Positions 54,008 to 62,985 of a stretch of 64,000 nt of DNA are shown here, one piece after another. Each line of letters opens with the position of its first letter. Within the stretch, counting starts at the first letter, position 1. Origin of the DNA: Paenarthrobacter sp. A20 (GTDB lineage Bacteria > Actinomycetota > Actinomycetes > Actinomycetales > Micrococcaceae); assembly GCF_024168825.1 (NCBI RefSeq), contig NZ_JALJWH010000001.1, positions 2,790,001 to 2,854,000 on the forward strand, given 5' to 3'. The position numbers were made by a program, and so were the translations under genes. The notes beneath the pieces were generated by a model. That model was given only the letters and a program-made list of their open reading frames with translations. It was not told the DNA's origin and did no database searches.

Positions 54008-55528
54008 TTAGAACAGTCCCTTGGGTGCGTTGCTGAGGTCGATCACGCCGGGTGCTGCTGTGATGTTCAGTTGGTCCAGTTCGCCTTCGCCCAGTTCGGT
54101 GACACGTTCGACGGCGGCCAGGAACCTTTCGATTTCGGCTTCCTCCACCAACCCGGCGGCGAGGGTGCGGAACTTGTTCACGTACTGCTCGCGGGCGAAC
54201 GGCCGGGCACCGAGCGGGTGGGCGTCGGCGACGGCGATCTCGTCCGTGACAACCGACCCATCCGTGAGTGTGATGACAACAGTGCCGCCGAAGGCTTTCT
54301 CTGCGATGTCCAACGAGTGGTAGCGGCGGGTCCATTCCGGGTCTTCCACGGTGGTGACTTTGTGCCAGAGTTCCACGGTGTCCGGGCGTGCGGCGCGTTC
54401 GGGGGCGTAGGAGTCCACGTGGTGCCAGGCGCCGTCCTGCAGGGCGACGGTGAAGATGTACGGGATGGAGTGGTCCAGGGTTTCACGGGATGCGGTGGGG
54501 GAGTACTTCTGGGGGTCGTTCGCGCCGGAACCGATCACGTAGTGCGTGTGGTGGCTGGTCTTGATCAGCACGGATTCCACCTTGGCCGGGTCGGTGGTTT
54601 CGGGGTGCTCGCGGTGGAGTTTGCGGGCGAGGTCGATCCACGCCTGGGCCTGGTATTCGGCAGAGTGTTCCTTGGTGTACGTGTCCAGGATGGCGCGCTT
54701 GGCTTCACCGGGCAGCGGCAGGGGAACCTCGTAGGAGGCGTCCGGGCCGTCCAGCATCCAGGCGATCACGCCGTCTTCGCCTTCGTAGATCGGCACCGGT
54801 GAGGTCTGGCCGCGCATGGAGCGGTCTACGGCTTCGACGGCCATTTTGCCTGCGAAGGCCGGGGCGTGGGCTTTCCAGGTGGAGATTTCGCCCTTGCGGG
54901 ATTGCCGGGTGGCCGTGGTGGTGTGCAGGGCCTGGCCCACGGACTGGAAGATCGTCTCAACATCGAGGCCCAACAACGTGCCGATACCGGCTGCGGCGGA
55001 CGGGCCGAGATGGGCCACATGGTCGATCTTGTGCTTGTGCAGGCAGATGGCCTTGACAAGGTTCACCTGGATCTCGTAGCCGGTAGCGATGGCACGGACC
55101 AGGTCCGCGCCGTTGGAACCGACGTGCTGGGCGACGGCGAGGATCGGCGGGATGTTATCGCCCGGGTGGGAGTAATCCGCGGCCAGGAACGTGTCGTGGT
55201 AATCGAGTTCGCGCACGGCAACACCGTTGGCCCAGGCAGCCCACTCCGGGGAGACCTGCTCGCTGATGCCGAAAACGTGGGCGCCCTTGCCGTTGGTACT
55301 GGGCGCGTGCGTGAGGGCCTGCGCGCGGGCGGCGACGATGGGTGCCCGGTTCAGCGAGGCGATGGCCACCGAAGCGTTGTCGATGATCCGGTTGATCACC
55401 ATGTCGGTGACCTCCGGGGTGACCTCGACGGGGTCGGCGGCGACCACGGCGATCTTGTGCGCCAACTGCTCCTCGCGGGGGAGGTTCTCTTCGCTCTTGT
55501 AGACGCGGACGTGGTTGATCTTGACCAT
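54008..55528 (-). CDS. prpD: 2-methylcitrate dehydratase
   Basis: The product has 506 residues, of MmgE/PrpD type. It shows [55 protein letters not shown] and [36 protein letters not shown], all standard for PrpD. It converts 2-methylcitrate to 2-methyl-cis-aconitate. The ribosome site AAGGAG precedes the ATG; gntR ends 23 bases upstream. The hydration partner (AcnA/AcnD) is not in the window. Confidence 0.95.
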   Translation of the reverse strand: MVKINHVRVYKSEENLPREEQLAHKIAVVAADPVEVTPEVTDMVINRIIDNASVAIASLNRAPIVAARAQALTHAPSTNGKGAHVFGISEQVSPEWAAWANGVAVRELDYHDTFLAADYSHPGDNIPPILAVAQHVGSNGADLVRAIATGYEIQVNLVKAICLHKHKIDHVAHLGPSAAAGIGTLLGLDVETIFQSVGQALHTTTATRQSRKGEISTWKAHAPAFAGKMAVEAVDRSMRGQTSPVPIYEGEDGVIAWMLDGPDASYEVPLPLPGEAKRAILDTYTKEHSAEYQAQAWIDLARKLHREHPETTDPAKVESVLIKTSHHTHYVIGSGANDPQKYSPTASRETLDHSIPYIFTVALQDGAWHHVDSYAPERAARPDTVELWHKVTTVEDPEWTRRYHSLDIAEKAFGGTVVITLTDGSVVTDEIAVADAHPLGARPFAREQYVNKFRTLAAGLVEEAEIERFLAAVERVTELGEGELDQLNITAAPGVIDLSNAPKGLF

Positions 55529-55551
55529 GGTGCTCCTTCTAGTGAGTCGTT

Positions 55552-56193
55552 CTAGCGGGCCGGATGAGCGGCCTTGACGTGGGTGAGACTGCGGTGGAGG
55601 TGAAGTGTGGTTGCGGCCTCTGCCAGCCGCGGGTTGCCGGCGGCGATGGCCTCGGCGATGGCGGCGTGCTCGGCGGCGGCCGCGTGGAGCCTGGCTGCGT
55701 CGTCGGCTGCCAGCCGGCGGACCCTGACCAAGTGGACTCGGAGGCTGCGCATGGCCTGGGCCAAATAGCTGTTTGAAATTGCAGAGTCGATGGCGTCGTC
55801 CAAGCGGCTAACCAACGCGTAGTACTCGTGCCGCGCGGGGTCCTCGTCGCTGAGCAATTCAGGCGCCAGCAGCAGTTGGGCATGCAGCTCGGCGAACACC
55901 CCCGGCTCGCCACGTTGGGCGGCCAGGGCCGCGGCCCTCACCTCAAGGGTTTCGCGCAGTTCGAACAGTTCGTCAATGCTGTCCAGCGAGATATCGGTAA
56001 CGACGACGCCGCGGCCTCCTGCCGCCGTCGTGAGTCCTTCTGCGGTGAGCCGGCTCAGCGCTTCCCGGACCGGGGTGCGGGACACGCCAAGACGTTCGGA
56101 CTGCTCGACTTCCGCGAGGACCGTGCCTGGCCGAAGGCGCCATTCAATGATGTCTTCACGGAGGGCGTTGTAAGCCCTATCACTGGCGCGCAT
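55552..56193 (-). CDS. GntR family regulator, FadR/FCD subfamily
   Basis: The product has 213 residues. The N-terminal winged helix ([44 protein letters not shown]) is classic GntR. The C-terminal all-helical FCD domain has [15 protein letters not shown] and the metal-ligand His residues around [25 protein letters not shown] and LHLHRSL. It leads the prp operon and two TGTATACA palindromes lie in its promoter region, so it most likely controls the methylcitrate cycle and itself. The inducer is probably a methylcitrate-cycle intermediate or propionyl-CoA; this is inference. Confidence 0.9.
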   Translation of the reverse strand: MRASDRAYNALREDIIEWRLRPGTVLAEVEQSERLGVSRTPVREALSRLTAEGLTTAAGGRGVVVTDISLDSIDELFELRETLEVRAAALAAQRGEPGVFAELHAQLLLAPELLSDEDPARHEYYALVSRLDDAIDSAISNSYLAQAMRSLRVHLVRVRRLAADDAARLHAAAAEHAAIAEAIAAGNPRLAEAATTLHLHRSLTHVKAAHPAR

Positions 56194-56200
56194 GCCATCA

Positions 56201-56261
56201 GTGTATACACAGGGCCCTCAGATAGTCATTAAGGCGACCATAAATCGCATCTCTGTATACA
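56201..56261. promoter_or_regulatory. Twin GntR-type operators upstream of gntR-prpDBC
   Basis: The palindrome GTGTATACAC (56201-56210, core TGTATACA 56202-56209) and a second TGTATACA (56254-56261) are 52 bases apart centre to centre, about five helical turns. The first ends only eight bases before the gntR start codon. TGTATACA-type cores are typical of FCD-class GntR regulators. Confidence 0.75.
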
Positions 56262-56268
56262 TACGAGT

Positions 56269-56982
56269 TTATGCGCGGTTCCATCCGTACTCGTTTTCCG
56301 GCCGGCCAGGGGTGCCGTACCGCGGCGCCCTGGTGACGGTGCCGGCGTCTGCCAAGTACTCCAGGTAGCGGCGGGCGGTGACGCGGGACATGCCAAGCGC
56401 GTCCATCACCTCACTTGCTGACACCGGCTGATGTCCGGCCCGCACCAGGTCTTTCACTGCTTCCAACGTGGACCCGGATAGGCCCTTGGGTAGTGGAAGC
56501 TCTGTTGGTGCCCGAAGACTGGCAAACGCTTGGTCGACATCCCTCTGCGATGCTCCGGCTTTGGAGATCCCGGACATCGAACCAGCCAACTGTTCGCGGA
56601 AGGTCCGGTAGCTGCCGAGTTTGTCCGCGAACGTAGCGTAAGTGAAGGGCTTGATGAGGTACTGCACGACGCCGATGGAGACGGCGCTGCGCACGATGTT
56701 CAGTTCCCGGACGGCAGTGATGGCAATGATGTCGGCAAACACTCCTGCAGACCTCATGCGCCGGGCGACATCCAGGCCGTGCAGGTCCGGCAAATTCATG
56801 TCCAGGAGGACCAGGTCCACCGGCGTGGCGGATGCGGCGAATTCGCCAAGGATGCGGAGGGCTGACTGGCCGTCGGGCGCCGTCCCCACCAAGGTGAAAC
56901 CGTCCAAGCGGCCTATGTAGACGGAGTGGGCGTCCGAGGCTATCGGCTCGTCCTCCACCACAAGGACGCGGATGTCTGTCAT
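56269..56982 (-). CDS. Response regulator, CitB/DcuR (DpiA) family
   Basis: The product has 237 residues. The receiver domain shows the acidic pair in VLVVEDEP, the phospho-Asp in LVLLDMNLPDLHG, the Thr/Ser in IAITAVRE and Lys in YLIKPF. The C-terminal helix-turn-helix (PVSASEVMDALGMSRVTARRYLEYL) is of the CitT/DcuR type. Its start overlaps the kinase stop by four bases. It probably activates dctA, which diverges from the kinase gene, in response to citrate or C4-dicarboxylates. Confidence 0.9.
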   Translation of the reverse strand: MTDIRVLVVEDEPIASDAHSVYIGRLDGFTLVGTAPDGQSALRILGEFAASATPVDLVLLDMNLPDLHGLDVARRMRSAGVFADIIAITAVRELNIVRSAVSIGVVQYLIKPFTYATFADKLGSYRTFREQLAGSMSGISKAGASQRDVDQAFASLRAPTELPLPKGLSGSTLEAVKDLVRAGHQPVSASEVMDALGMSRVTARRYLEYLADAGTVTRAPRYGTPGRPENEYGWNRA

Positions 56983-58637
56983 GCCTTCTCTTCCTCGGGA
57001 ACCGGAGCGGGCAGCACAACGTGGAACTGTGCCCCGCCGGGATTGCTGATGGTCATCGTACCTTTGAGCCGATCCACTGCTTGACGAACAAGGGCGAGGC
57101 CGACGCCGCGGCCATGTGAACCCCGCGGATTTTCAGTGGAGGACTTGGTGCTGAATCCGTACTGCAGGATGTCATCAATGGAGTCCGGGTTGATTCCGCT
57201 GCCCGAGTCCCGCACCGTGAATTCGACGACGGCGGGCCACGCTTCGACTTCCAGCTCCACCTTCCTGGGCAACCCGCCGGCGGCTGCAGCATCAATAGCG
57301 TTGTCCAGTAGGTTTCCCAGGATGGTCACCAGGTCCTGGACCTCCAGGCCCCGGACACCGGAATCCCCGGACGTCCTGACAACCAGGTCCACCCCACGTT
57401 CATGGGCTTCGGCTGCCTTGCCCATTACCAGGGCGCTCATGACGGGCTCGTCCACAGAGGCCACCATGTCATCGGTCAGCTGCTGGCTGAGTTGAAGATC
57501 CTTGGTGGCAAAGTCCAGGGCCTGCGGAGTGCGGCCCAGTTCCAGCAGGGACACGATCATGTGCAGCCGGTTGGCGTGCTCATGGGTTTGGGCCCGCAAG
57601 GCATCAGAGAGAGTCTTCATCGTTTGGAGTTCCGTGCCCAGGGACTCGATTTCCGTGCGGTCCCGGATAGTCGCCACTGTGCCGTAGACGGCAGGTTTTT
57701 GCCTGCTGCGCTCAGGCACCGGCCCCACCGCAGGAGCCTGGTTGACCACTAGGATCCGTGAACCCGTCAGATGGATTTCGTCGTGTGCTGGCCGGCCGGA
57801 TTCGAACAGCGCCCGCAGGCTGCCATCGAAGGGGAGCTCGGACAGTTTCGGGGCAGCGTCAGGTGACCGGTCGGCGTCGGAGGGTTGGAGTCCCAACAGC
57901 TCCGCTGCCTGGTCGTTGTACATCACGGCTTTCCCCTGTGTGTCGATCAGGATCACGCCCTCGCGGACCGAATGGAGGACGGACTCGTAGTAGGCGAAGA
58001 GCTGCGCCAGCTGTTCGGGTCCCCATCCGCGCGTGACGGAGCGGAGGTAGCGTCCCAGCATCCAGGAAGCGAAAGACCCAAAGGTCAACACCACCAGCGC
58101 AATCCCACCAATCACCCCCAACCGCTCGGCGACATCGGTGTCCACCGTGCGGACCGTGACGCCGGCAGCTACCAGGGCCTTGATGTTTCCATCGCTATCC
58201 TTGACGGGCGCAATGGTGCGGACCGATGGGCCCAAGGTGCCCGCGGTGACTTCGGTGAATGTTTCGCCGCGCAGCGCGGGTTCAATGGTGCCGATGTACG
58301 GCTTGCCCAGCTCCTCTGTCCGGGGATGGGTCCAGCGTGTCCGGTCCGGAGCCATGATCGTGATGAAGTCGGCCTCGGCGTCGTCCATGACGTCCCGGGC
58401 GTAAGGCTGCAGGACCGCAGAGGGATCTGCCGTTCCGGCCGCCTCCAGGACAAGGGGGTTGTTCGCGATCGAGGCTGCGAGGGCAAGCATCCGTCCACCG
58501 GCATTGTCATAGGCCCTGTCCCTGGCCTCCACCACGGAGAACGCCCCGAAGACCGCAGTCAGCACAAGGACGAACAGCAGGTTCGCCACGAACAAGCGGC
58601 GGGCGATGCTCCAGCTGTGAAACACATGGACCTCCAT
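56979..58637 (-). CDS. Sensor histidine kinase, CitA/DcuS family
   Basis: The product has about 552 residues. Two membrane helices (LFVANLLFVLVLTAVFGAFSV and VIGGIALVVLTFGSFASWML) flank an extracytoplasmic CitA-type PAS domain of about 130 residues (LVLEAAGTADPSAVLQPYARDVMDDAEADFITIMAPD). A cytosolic PAS follows (VREGVILIDTQGKAVMYNDQAAELLG), then the SpoOB-type dimerisation helix with phospho-His in AQTHEHANRLHMIVSLLELG and the ATPase (NLLDNAIDAA, RDSGSGI, GRGVGLALVRQAV). A longer frame starts at GTG 58694; I chose ATG 58637 because the first 19 residues are atypical. Upstream lies a CRP-like site. Confidence 0.9.
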   Translation of the reverse strand: MEVHVFHSWSIARRLFVANLLFVLVLTAVFGAFSVVEARDRAYDNAGGRMLALAASIANNPLVLEAAGTADPSAVLQPYARDVMDDAEADFITIMAPDRTRWTHPRTEELGKPYIGTIEPALRGETFTEVTAGTLGPSVRTIAPVKDSDGNIKALVAAGVTVRTVDTDVAERLGVIGGIALVVLTFGSFASWMLGRYLRSVTRGWGPEQLAQLFAYYESVLHSVREGVILIDTQGKAVMYNDQAAELLGLQPSDADRSPDAAPKLSELPFDGSLRALFESGRPAHDEIHLTGSRILVVNQAPAVGPVPERSRQKPAVYGTVATIRDRTEIESLGTELQTMKTLSDALRAQTHEHANRLHMIVSLLELGRTPQALDFATKDLQLSQQLTDDMVASVDEPVMSALVMGKAAEAHERGVDLVVRTSGDSGVRGLEVQDLVTILGNLLDNAIDAAAAGGLPRKVELEVEAWPAVVEFTVRDSGSGINPDSIDDILQYGFSTKSSTENPRGSHGRGVGLALVRQAVDRLKGTMTISNPGGAQFHVVLPAPVPEEEKA

Positions 58638-58655
58638 GACCAATATGACCGCAAC

Positions 58656-58671
58656 GGTGATGTGTGTCACC
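58656..58671. promoter_or_regulatory. CRP/GlxR-like palindrome between kinase gene and dctA
   Basis: GGTGA-tgtgtg-TCACC is a perfect inverted repeat containing GTGA-N6-TCAC, the core recognised by CRP/GlxR-type regulators. It lies in the 126-base divergent promoter region. This fits catabolite control of dicarboxylate uptake. Confidence 0.5.
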
Positions 58672-58763
58672 AACGGCTCAATGATGGATATCACACAAGG
58701 GCAGCGGAGTGGACATCAGTGCAGGACCGCAGCGCCTTTACACAGTATCCAAAGGAGAATCCC

Positions 58764-60110
58764 ATGACCTCTCAACGAGGAGAGTCGGCAGTAGCTGCCA
58801 AAGCTGGACGCAAGGGGCTCGACAAGTCGCATTACTTGTACATCGCTGTCATCCTGGCCGTAGTGCTGGGTGCAGTGGTCGGCCTGGTGTTCCCGGAGGT
58901 CGGCAAGTCACTCAAGCCGCTCGGCGATGGCTTCATCAAGCTCATCAAAATGATGATCGCTCCGGTCATTTTCTGCACCATCGTCCTGGGCATCGGCTCC
59001 ATCGCCAAGGCGGCCACCGTTGGCAAGGTCGGCGGCCTGGCCCTCGGCTACTTCGTGGCCATGTCAACCTTCGCCCTGGCTATCGGCCTTGTGGTCGGCA
59101 ACCTGATCCACCCGGGTGAGGGGCTCAAGCTGACCCCGTACGATCCCACCAAGAAGGCCGACACGAACAGCACCGTCGACTTCCTCCTGGGAATCATCCC
59201 CGGTGACATCCCCGTGCTGCCTACCCTGCTTGCTGCCATCCTGGTCGGTTTCGCCCTGCAGAAGATGGGCAAGCAAGGCGCCCCCATCCTCGGCGCCATC
59301 GGACACGGACAACGGCTTGTCTTCCGCATCCTCATCATGATCATGTGGCTGGCTCCGGTTGGCGCTTTTGGCGCCATCGCCGCCGTCGTCGGCGCCACCG
59401 GCGCCCAGGCGATCCTCAGCATGTTCACCCTGATGCTGGCCTTCTACGTCACCTGCGCCCTGTTCATCGTGGTCATCCTGGGCACCCTGCTTCGTGCAGT
59501 TGCCGGCGTGAACATCTTCCGGCTCATGAAGTACCTGGCCCGCGAGTACCTCCTGATCTTCTCCACCTCTTCCTCCGAGGCCGCACTGCCCCGCCTCATC
59601 GCCAAGATGGAGCACCTGGGTGTCTCCAAGCCGGTGGTCGGCGTCACGGTTCCCACGGGCTACTCCTTCAACCTTGACGGCACTGCGATCTACCTGACCA
59701 TGGCTTCCCTGTTCGTCGCCAACGCCATGGGCACGCCGCTGGACCTCGGTGCGCAGATCTCCCTGCTGGTCTTCATGATCATCGCCTCCAAGGGCGCGGC
59801 AGGCGTTACCGGTGCCGGACTTGCGACCCTGGCGGCCGGCCTCCAGGCACACAAGCCGGAACTCCTGGGCGGCGTGGGCATGATCGTGGGAATCGACCGC
59901 TTCATGTCCGAGGCCCGCGCGCTGACCAACTTCACAGGCAATGCCGTGGCAACCGTCCTGATCGGTACCTGGGTCAAGGAAATCGACAACGGACAGGTGG
60001 AACGCGTCCTCTCCGGGAGCGAGCCCTTCGATGAGCAGACCATGATCGCCCACGGTGTCGAAGAAGAGGCTGCCCCTGAAGCCGACAACCGCGAGAAGGC
60101 AACCGTCTAG
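58764..60110 (+). CDS. dctA: C4-dicarboxylate/proton (sodium) symporter DctA
   Basis: The product has 448 residues, DAACS family. Family motifs are TSSSEAALPRLI (serine-rich re-entrant loop), NLDGTAIYLT and SKGAAGVTGAGLATLA, with eight hydrophobic segments such as HYLYIAVILAVVLGAVVGLVF. It imports succinate, fumarate or malate. AAAGGAG precedes the ATG at 58764; the frame runs back to 57885 only as the antisense of the kinase gene. The neighbouring CitA/DcuS-type system is the likely regulator. Succinate and pyruvate from PrpB enter the same metabolism. Confidence 0.95.
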   Translation: MTSQRGESAVAAKAGRKGLDKSHYLYIAVILAVVLGAVVGLVFPEVGKSLKPLGDGFIKLIKMMIAPVIFCTIVLGIGSIAKAATVGKVGGLALGYFVAMSTFALAIGLVVGNLIHPGEGLKLTPYDPTKKADTNSTVDFLLGIIPGDIPVLPTLLAAILVGFALQKMGKQGAPILGAIGHGQRLVFRILIMIMWLAPVGAFGAIAAVVGATGAQAILSMFTLMLAFYVTCALFIVVILGTLLRAVAGVNIFRLMKYLAREYLLIFSTSSSEAALPRLIAKMEHLGVSKPVVGVTVPTGYSFNLDGTAIYLTMASLFVANAMGTPLDLGAQISLLVFMIIASKGAAGVTGAGLATLAAGLQAHKPELLGGVGMIVGIDRFMSEARALTNFTGNAVATVLIGTWVKEIDNGQVERVLSGSEPFDEQTMIAHGVEEEAAPEADNREKATV

Positions 60111-60140
60111 CAAGGACGAGTTCCTGCAGGACGGATGAGT

Positions 60141-60180
60141 CGAAGGCCGGCATCCCACGGGGTGCCGGCCTTCGGCATTT
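60141..60180 (+). terminator. Terminator of dctA
   Basis: CGAAGGCCGGCATCCC (60141-60156) pairs with the arm at 60159-60174 (one G-U) and ends in GCATTT. Confidence 0.8.
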
Positions 60181-60362
60181 AACGCCCCACCGCCGGACCA
60201 ATTGCCGAACCTTCGACCTCAACTAGAGGGTCAAGGCTCAACGGTGGGACAAAGTCAAGTTCCCCAAATAACCGTGTCGGGCGCTGTAGCCTAGGTGGGT
60301 AGTAGCGCTGTAGCTGGGGGCCAGCGGCAGGGAAGATCGTCGTCGAAAGAGTGGTTAGATAC

Positions 60363-61262
60363 GTGAGCATCGAACGGGGTTCAGCAACGCTGGAAGGCAC
60401 CGAGCTCGATCTGGAAGACGCCATCATGGGGCCCACGGGCCGCCCTCACCGCGAATTTCCGGAACCGGCTCCACTTGCCTCCCACGGCCCGGCGAGAGTC
60501 ATCGCCATGGTCAACCAAAAAGGTGGCGTGGGCAAGACCACGTCCACCATCAACCTCGCTGCTGCGCTCGCCGAATACGGCCGGCGCGTGCTGTTGGTGG
60601 ACTTCGATCCCCAGGGCGCACTGTCCGCGGGTCTTGGTGCCAATCCGCACGAACTGGACCTCACCGTCTACAACGTCCTGATGGACCGCAAAGTAGACAT
60701 CCGTGATGCCATCCAGCAGACCGGCGTCGAGGGCGTTGACCTTCTTCCTGCCAACATCGACCTCTCTGCCGCGGAAGTCCAGCTCGTTAACGAGGTGGCC
60801 CGCGAGCAAGTCCTGGATCGCGCGCTCAAGAGCGTCGAGGACGATTACGACGTCGTCCTGATTGACTGCCAGCCGTCCTTGGGACTCCTGACCGTCAATG
60901 CGCTGACGGCGGCCCATGGAGTGATCATCCCGCTGATTTGCGAGTTCTTCGCCTTGCGGGCCGTTGCGCTCCTGGTGGAGACCATTGAAAAAGTACAGGA
61001 CCGGCTTAACCCGCGACTTCAGGTGGACGGTGTCCTGGCCACCATGTACGACGCCCGCACCCTGCACAGCCGCGAAGTGATCTCACGCCTCGTGGAGGCC
61101 TTCGGCGACAAGGTCTTCGAGACTGTCATCAAGCGTTCCATCAAGTTTGCGGATGCCACCGTGGCGGCCGAACCGATCACCAGTTACGCGGGCAACCACA
61201 TCGGTGCCGACGCCTACCGCCGCCTTGCCAAGGAACTGATCTCGCGCGGCGGCGCGCCGTAG
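60363..61262 (+). CDS. parA: ParA-family chromosome partitioning ATPase
   Basis: The product has 299 residues. A 45-residue N-terminal extension precedes the deviant Walker A, MVNQKGGVGKTTSTINLAAAL. Also present are LLVDFDPQGALSAGLG, VVLIDCQPSLGLLTVNAL (Walker B) and the late ANHIGADAYRRLAKELI. GTG 60363 (MSIERGSATLEG) is chosen; GTG 60351 is an alternative. It is the first gene of parA-scpA-scpB-rluB. This is the second ParA type found with scpAB in actinobacteria, not the parAB pair near oriC. Confidence 0.9.
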   Translation: MSIERGSATLEGTELDLEDAIMGPTGRPHREFPEPAPLASHGPARVIAMVNQKGGVGKTTSTINLAAALAEYGRRVLLVDFDPQGALSAGLGANPHELDLTVYNVLMDRKVDIRDAIQQTGVEGVDLLPANIDLSAAEVQLVNEVAREQVLDRALKSVEDDYDVVLIDCQPSLGLLTVNALTAAHGVIIPLICEFFALRAVALLVETIEKVQDRLNPRLQVDGVLATMYDARTLHSREVISRLVEAFGDKVFETVIKRSIKFADATVAAEPITSYAGNHIGADAYRRLAKELISRGGAP

Positions 61263-61268
61263 CGGACG

Positions 61269-62183
61269 GTGGGACCCTCACTCGCCCCGACCGCGGACGC
61301 GGGTTCCGCCGTCACCGCAGAAGCGCCCGACGCCGGTACCTCCGAAGGCCGTAAGGCGGGCTTCGAGGTACGGCTGGCCAACTTCACCGGCCCGTTCGAT
61401 CTCTTGCTTGGCCTTATTTCCAAGCACAAGCTGGATATCACCGAGGTGGCCTTGGCCACCGTTACCGATGAATTCATCAAATACATCCGCCGTCTCCAGG
61501 AACTGGGGGAGGACTGGGCCCTGGATGAAGCCAGCGAGTTCCTGGTGATCGCGGCGACGCTGCTTGACCTGAAGGCAGCCCGGCTTCTGCCTGCGGGCGA
61601 GGTGGAGGACGCTGAGGATATCGCGCTCCTGGAGGCAAGGGACCTTCTCTTCGCCCGGCTCCTGCAGTACAAGGCCTTCAAGCAGATTGCCGGAATCATG
61701 GGCGAAACCCTGGAACAGGAAGCCCGCCGATACCCACGGCAAGTGGCACTGGAAGGTCATTTCGCCGCCCTGTTGCCCGAGCTCGTGTGGCGGCACACGC
61801 CCGGGCAGTTCGCGGAACTCGCCGCCAAAGCACTGAAACCCAAGGACGCAGCCCCGGCCGAGGTGGGATTGGACCACCTCCATGCCCCTCCGGTCAGCGT
61901 CAAGGAGCAGGCCGAGATTATGGGTTACCGCCTGAAGTTGGGTGCGCCACTGTCCTTTCAAACGCTGATAGCCGATGCCGCAACAACCTTGGTGGTGGTG
62001 GCACGTTTCCTGGCTTTGCTGGAGATGTTCCGCGACCGTGTGGTTGCCTTCGAACAGCCCGGCCCCCTGGCCGAGCTGACGGTTCGCTGGACGGGCGATG
62101 ACGCCGGCTGGGACAGTTCCAGCTTGAATGAGGAATACGAAGCAGGGCCCGATGCGGGAAGCGGAGAGAACACCAGTGAGTGA
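61269..62183 (+). CDS. scpA: Segregation and condensation protein A
   Basis: The product has 304 residues, kleisin of the SMC complex. An N-terminal Ala/Pro-rich segment of about 35 residues precedes the SMC-head-binding helices FEVRLANFTGPFDLLLGLISKHKLDITEVALATVTDEF, which are highly typical. The C-terminal winged-helix lies around SFQTLIADAATTLVVVARFLALLEM. Six bases after parA (GTG start) and overlapping scpB by eight bases. Confidence 0.94.
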   Translation: MGPSLAPTADAGSAVTAEAPDAGTSEGRKAGFEVRLANFTGPFDLLLGLISKHKLDITEVALATVTDEFIKYIRRLQELGEDWALDEASEFLVIAATLLDLKAARLLPAGEVEDAEDIALLEARDLLFARLLQYKAFKQIAGIMGETLEQEARRYPRQVALEGHFAALLPELVWRHTPGQFAELAAKALKPKDAAPAEVGLDHLHAPPVSVKEQAEIMGYRLKLGAPLSFQTLIADAATTLVVVARFLALLEMFRDRVVAFEQPGPLAELTVRWTGDDAGWDSSSLNEEYEAGPDAGSGENTSE

Positions 62184-62832
62184 GCAGGAAACGGCCCTTG
62201 ACGGTCTGTCTGAACTGGAAATGCTGCCCGGCGGTGCGCGGTCGGCCTTGGAGGCGGTCCTCATGGTCATTGACGAACCGGCCGCCTCCGAGGAGTTGGC
62301 CGTGGGACTCAACGTAACGGTCGCCGTCGTCGAGGATTTGCTGCATGACCTGCAGCGGGAGTATAGCGGCTATACTGTTAAAGCCCCGGACGTGGATGCT
62401 GTCGGCTTTGTCGATGCCAGCACTGCACCCCGGGGTTTTGAATTGCGGAACGTCGCCGGCGGGTGGCGGATCTACTCACGGTCGGATTTTGCCGACATCG
62501 TGGGCAGGTTCGTTCTCGAAGGGCAGACCACCAGGCTCACTCAGGCAGCGCTTGAAACCTTGGCGGTCATCGCCTATCGGCAACCGGTCTCCAGGGCCCG
62601 GGTGTCTGCCATTCGCGGCGTCAACGTCGATTCTGTAGTCCGGACTCTGACCCAACGGGGTTTGATCGAGGATTCCGGAAACGATCCCGAATCCGGAGCT
62701 GTCCTTTACCGGACAACCTCCTACTTCCTGGAACGGATGGGCATCGGCTCGGTGGCGGAATTGCCCCAGCTTTCGCCGCACCTTCCAGGTTTGGAAGGGA
62801 TCGACGAGCACTACGACGCCAGCCGGATGTAG
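62176..62832 (+). CDS. scpB: Segregation and condensation protein B
   Basis: The product has 218 residues. Two winged-helix domains: SALEAVLMVIDEPAASEELA and LTQAALETLAVIAYRQPVSRARVSAIRGVNVDSVVRTLTQRGLIEDSG; the second stretch is the family hallmark. It dimerises on ScpA and regulates the SMC ATPase. GTG 62176 (MSEQETALDG) is the chosen start; the frame is open back to 62128 inside scpA. Confidence 0.94.
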   Translation: MSEQETALDGLSELEMLPGGARSALEAVLMVIDEPAASEELAVGLNVTVAVVEDLLHDLQREYSGYTVKAPDVDAVGFVDASTAPRGFELRNVAGGWRIYSRSDFADIVGRFVLEGQTTRLTQAALETLAVIAYRQPVSRARVSAIRGVNVDSVVRTLTQRGLIEDSGNDPESGAVLYRTTSYFLERMGIGSVAELPQLSPHLPGLEGIDEHYDASRM

Positions 62833-62877
62833 CCACGGCTGCATCGGCACAGCACGAGAACTTAATACGGACAAAGC

Positions 62878-62927
62878 GGCACCATACGAACGGTGCCACA
62901 GCAACAAGGGGCAGACGATGTCTGCCC
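62878..62927. terminator. Two consecutive hairpins between scpB and rluB
   Basis: GGCACC/GGTGCC (62878-62883 and 62892-62897) and GGGCAGAC-GAT-GTCTGCCC (62909-62927) are perfect stems but have no T-tract. They may end or attenuate the scpB transcript ahead of rluB. Confidence 0.45.
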
Positions 62928-62985
62928 GGCTGGCTAGTGTTGATTTCAGCACTGAATGCCGGCCATTACTACACAAGGACGGGTC

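Noticed and set aside
57885..58763. 293-codon N-terminal extension of dctA
   Set aside because: It is antisense to the sensor kinase; a good ribosome site and conserved start are at 58764.
60181..60362. parS-like or dif-like site near parA/xerD
   Set aside because: No TGTTTCACGTGAAACA-type palindrome and no XerCD-type core were found there.
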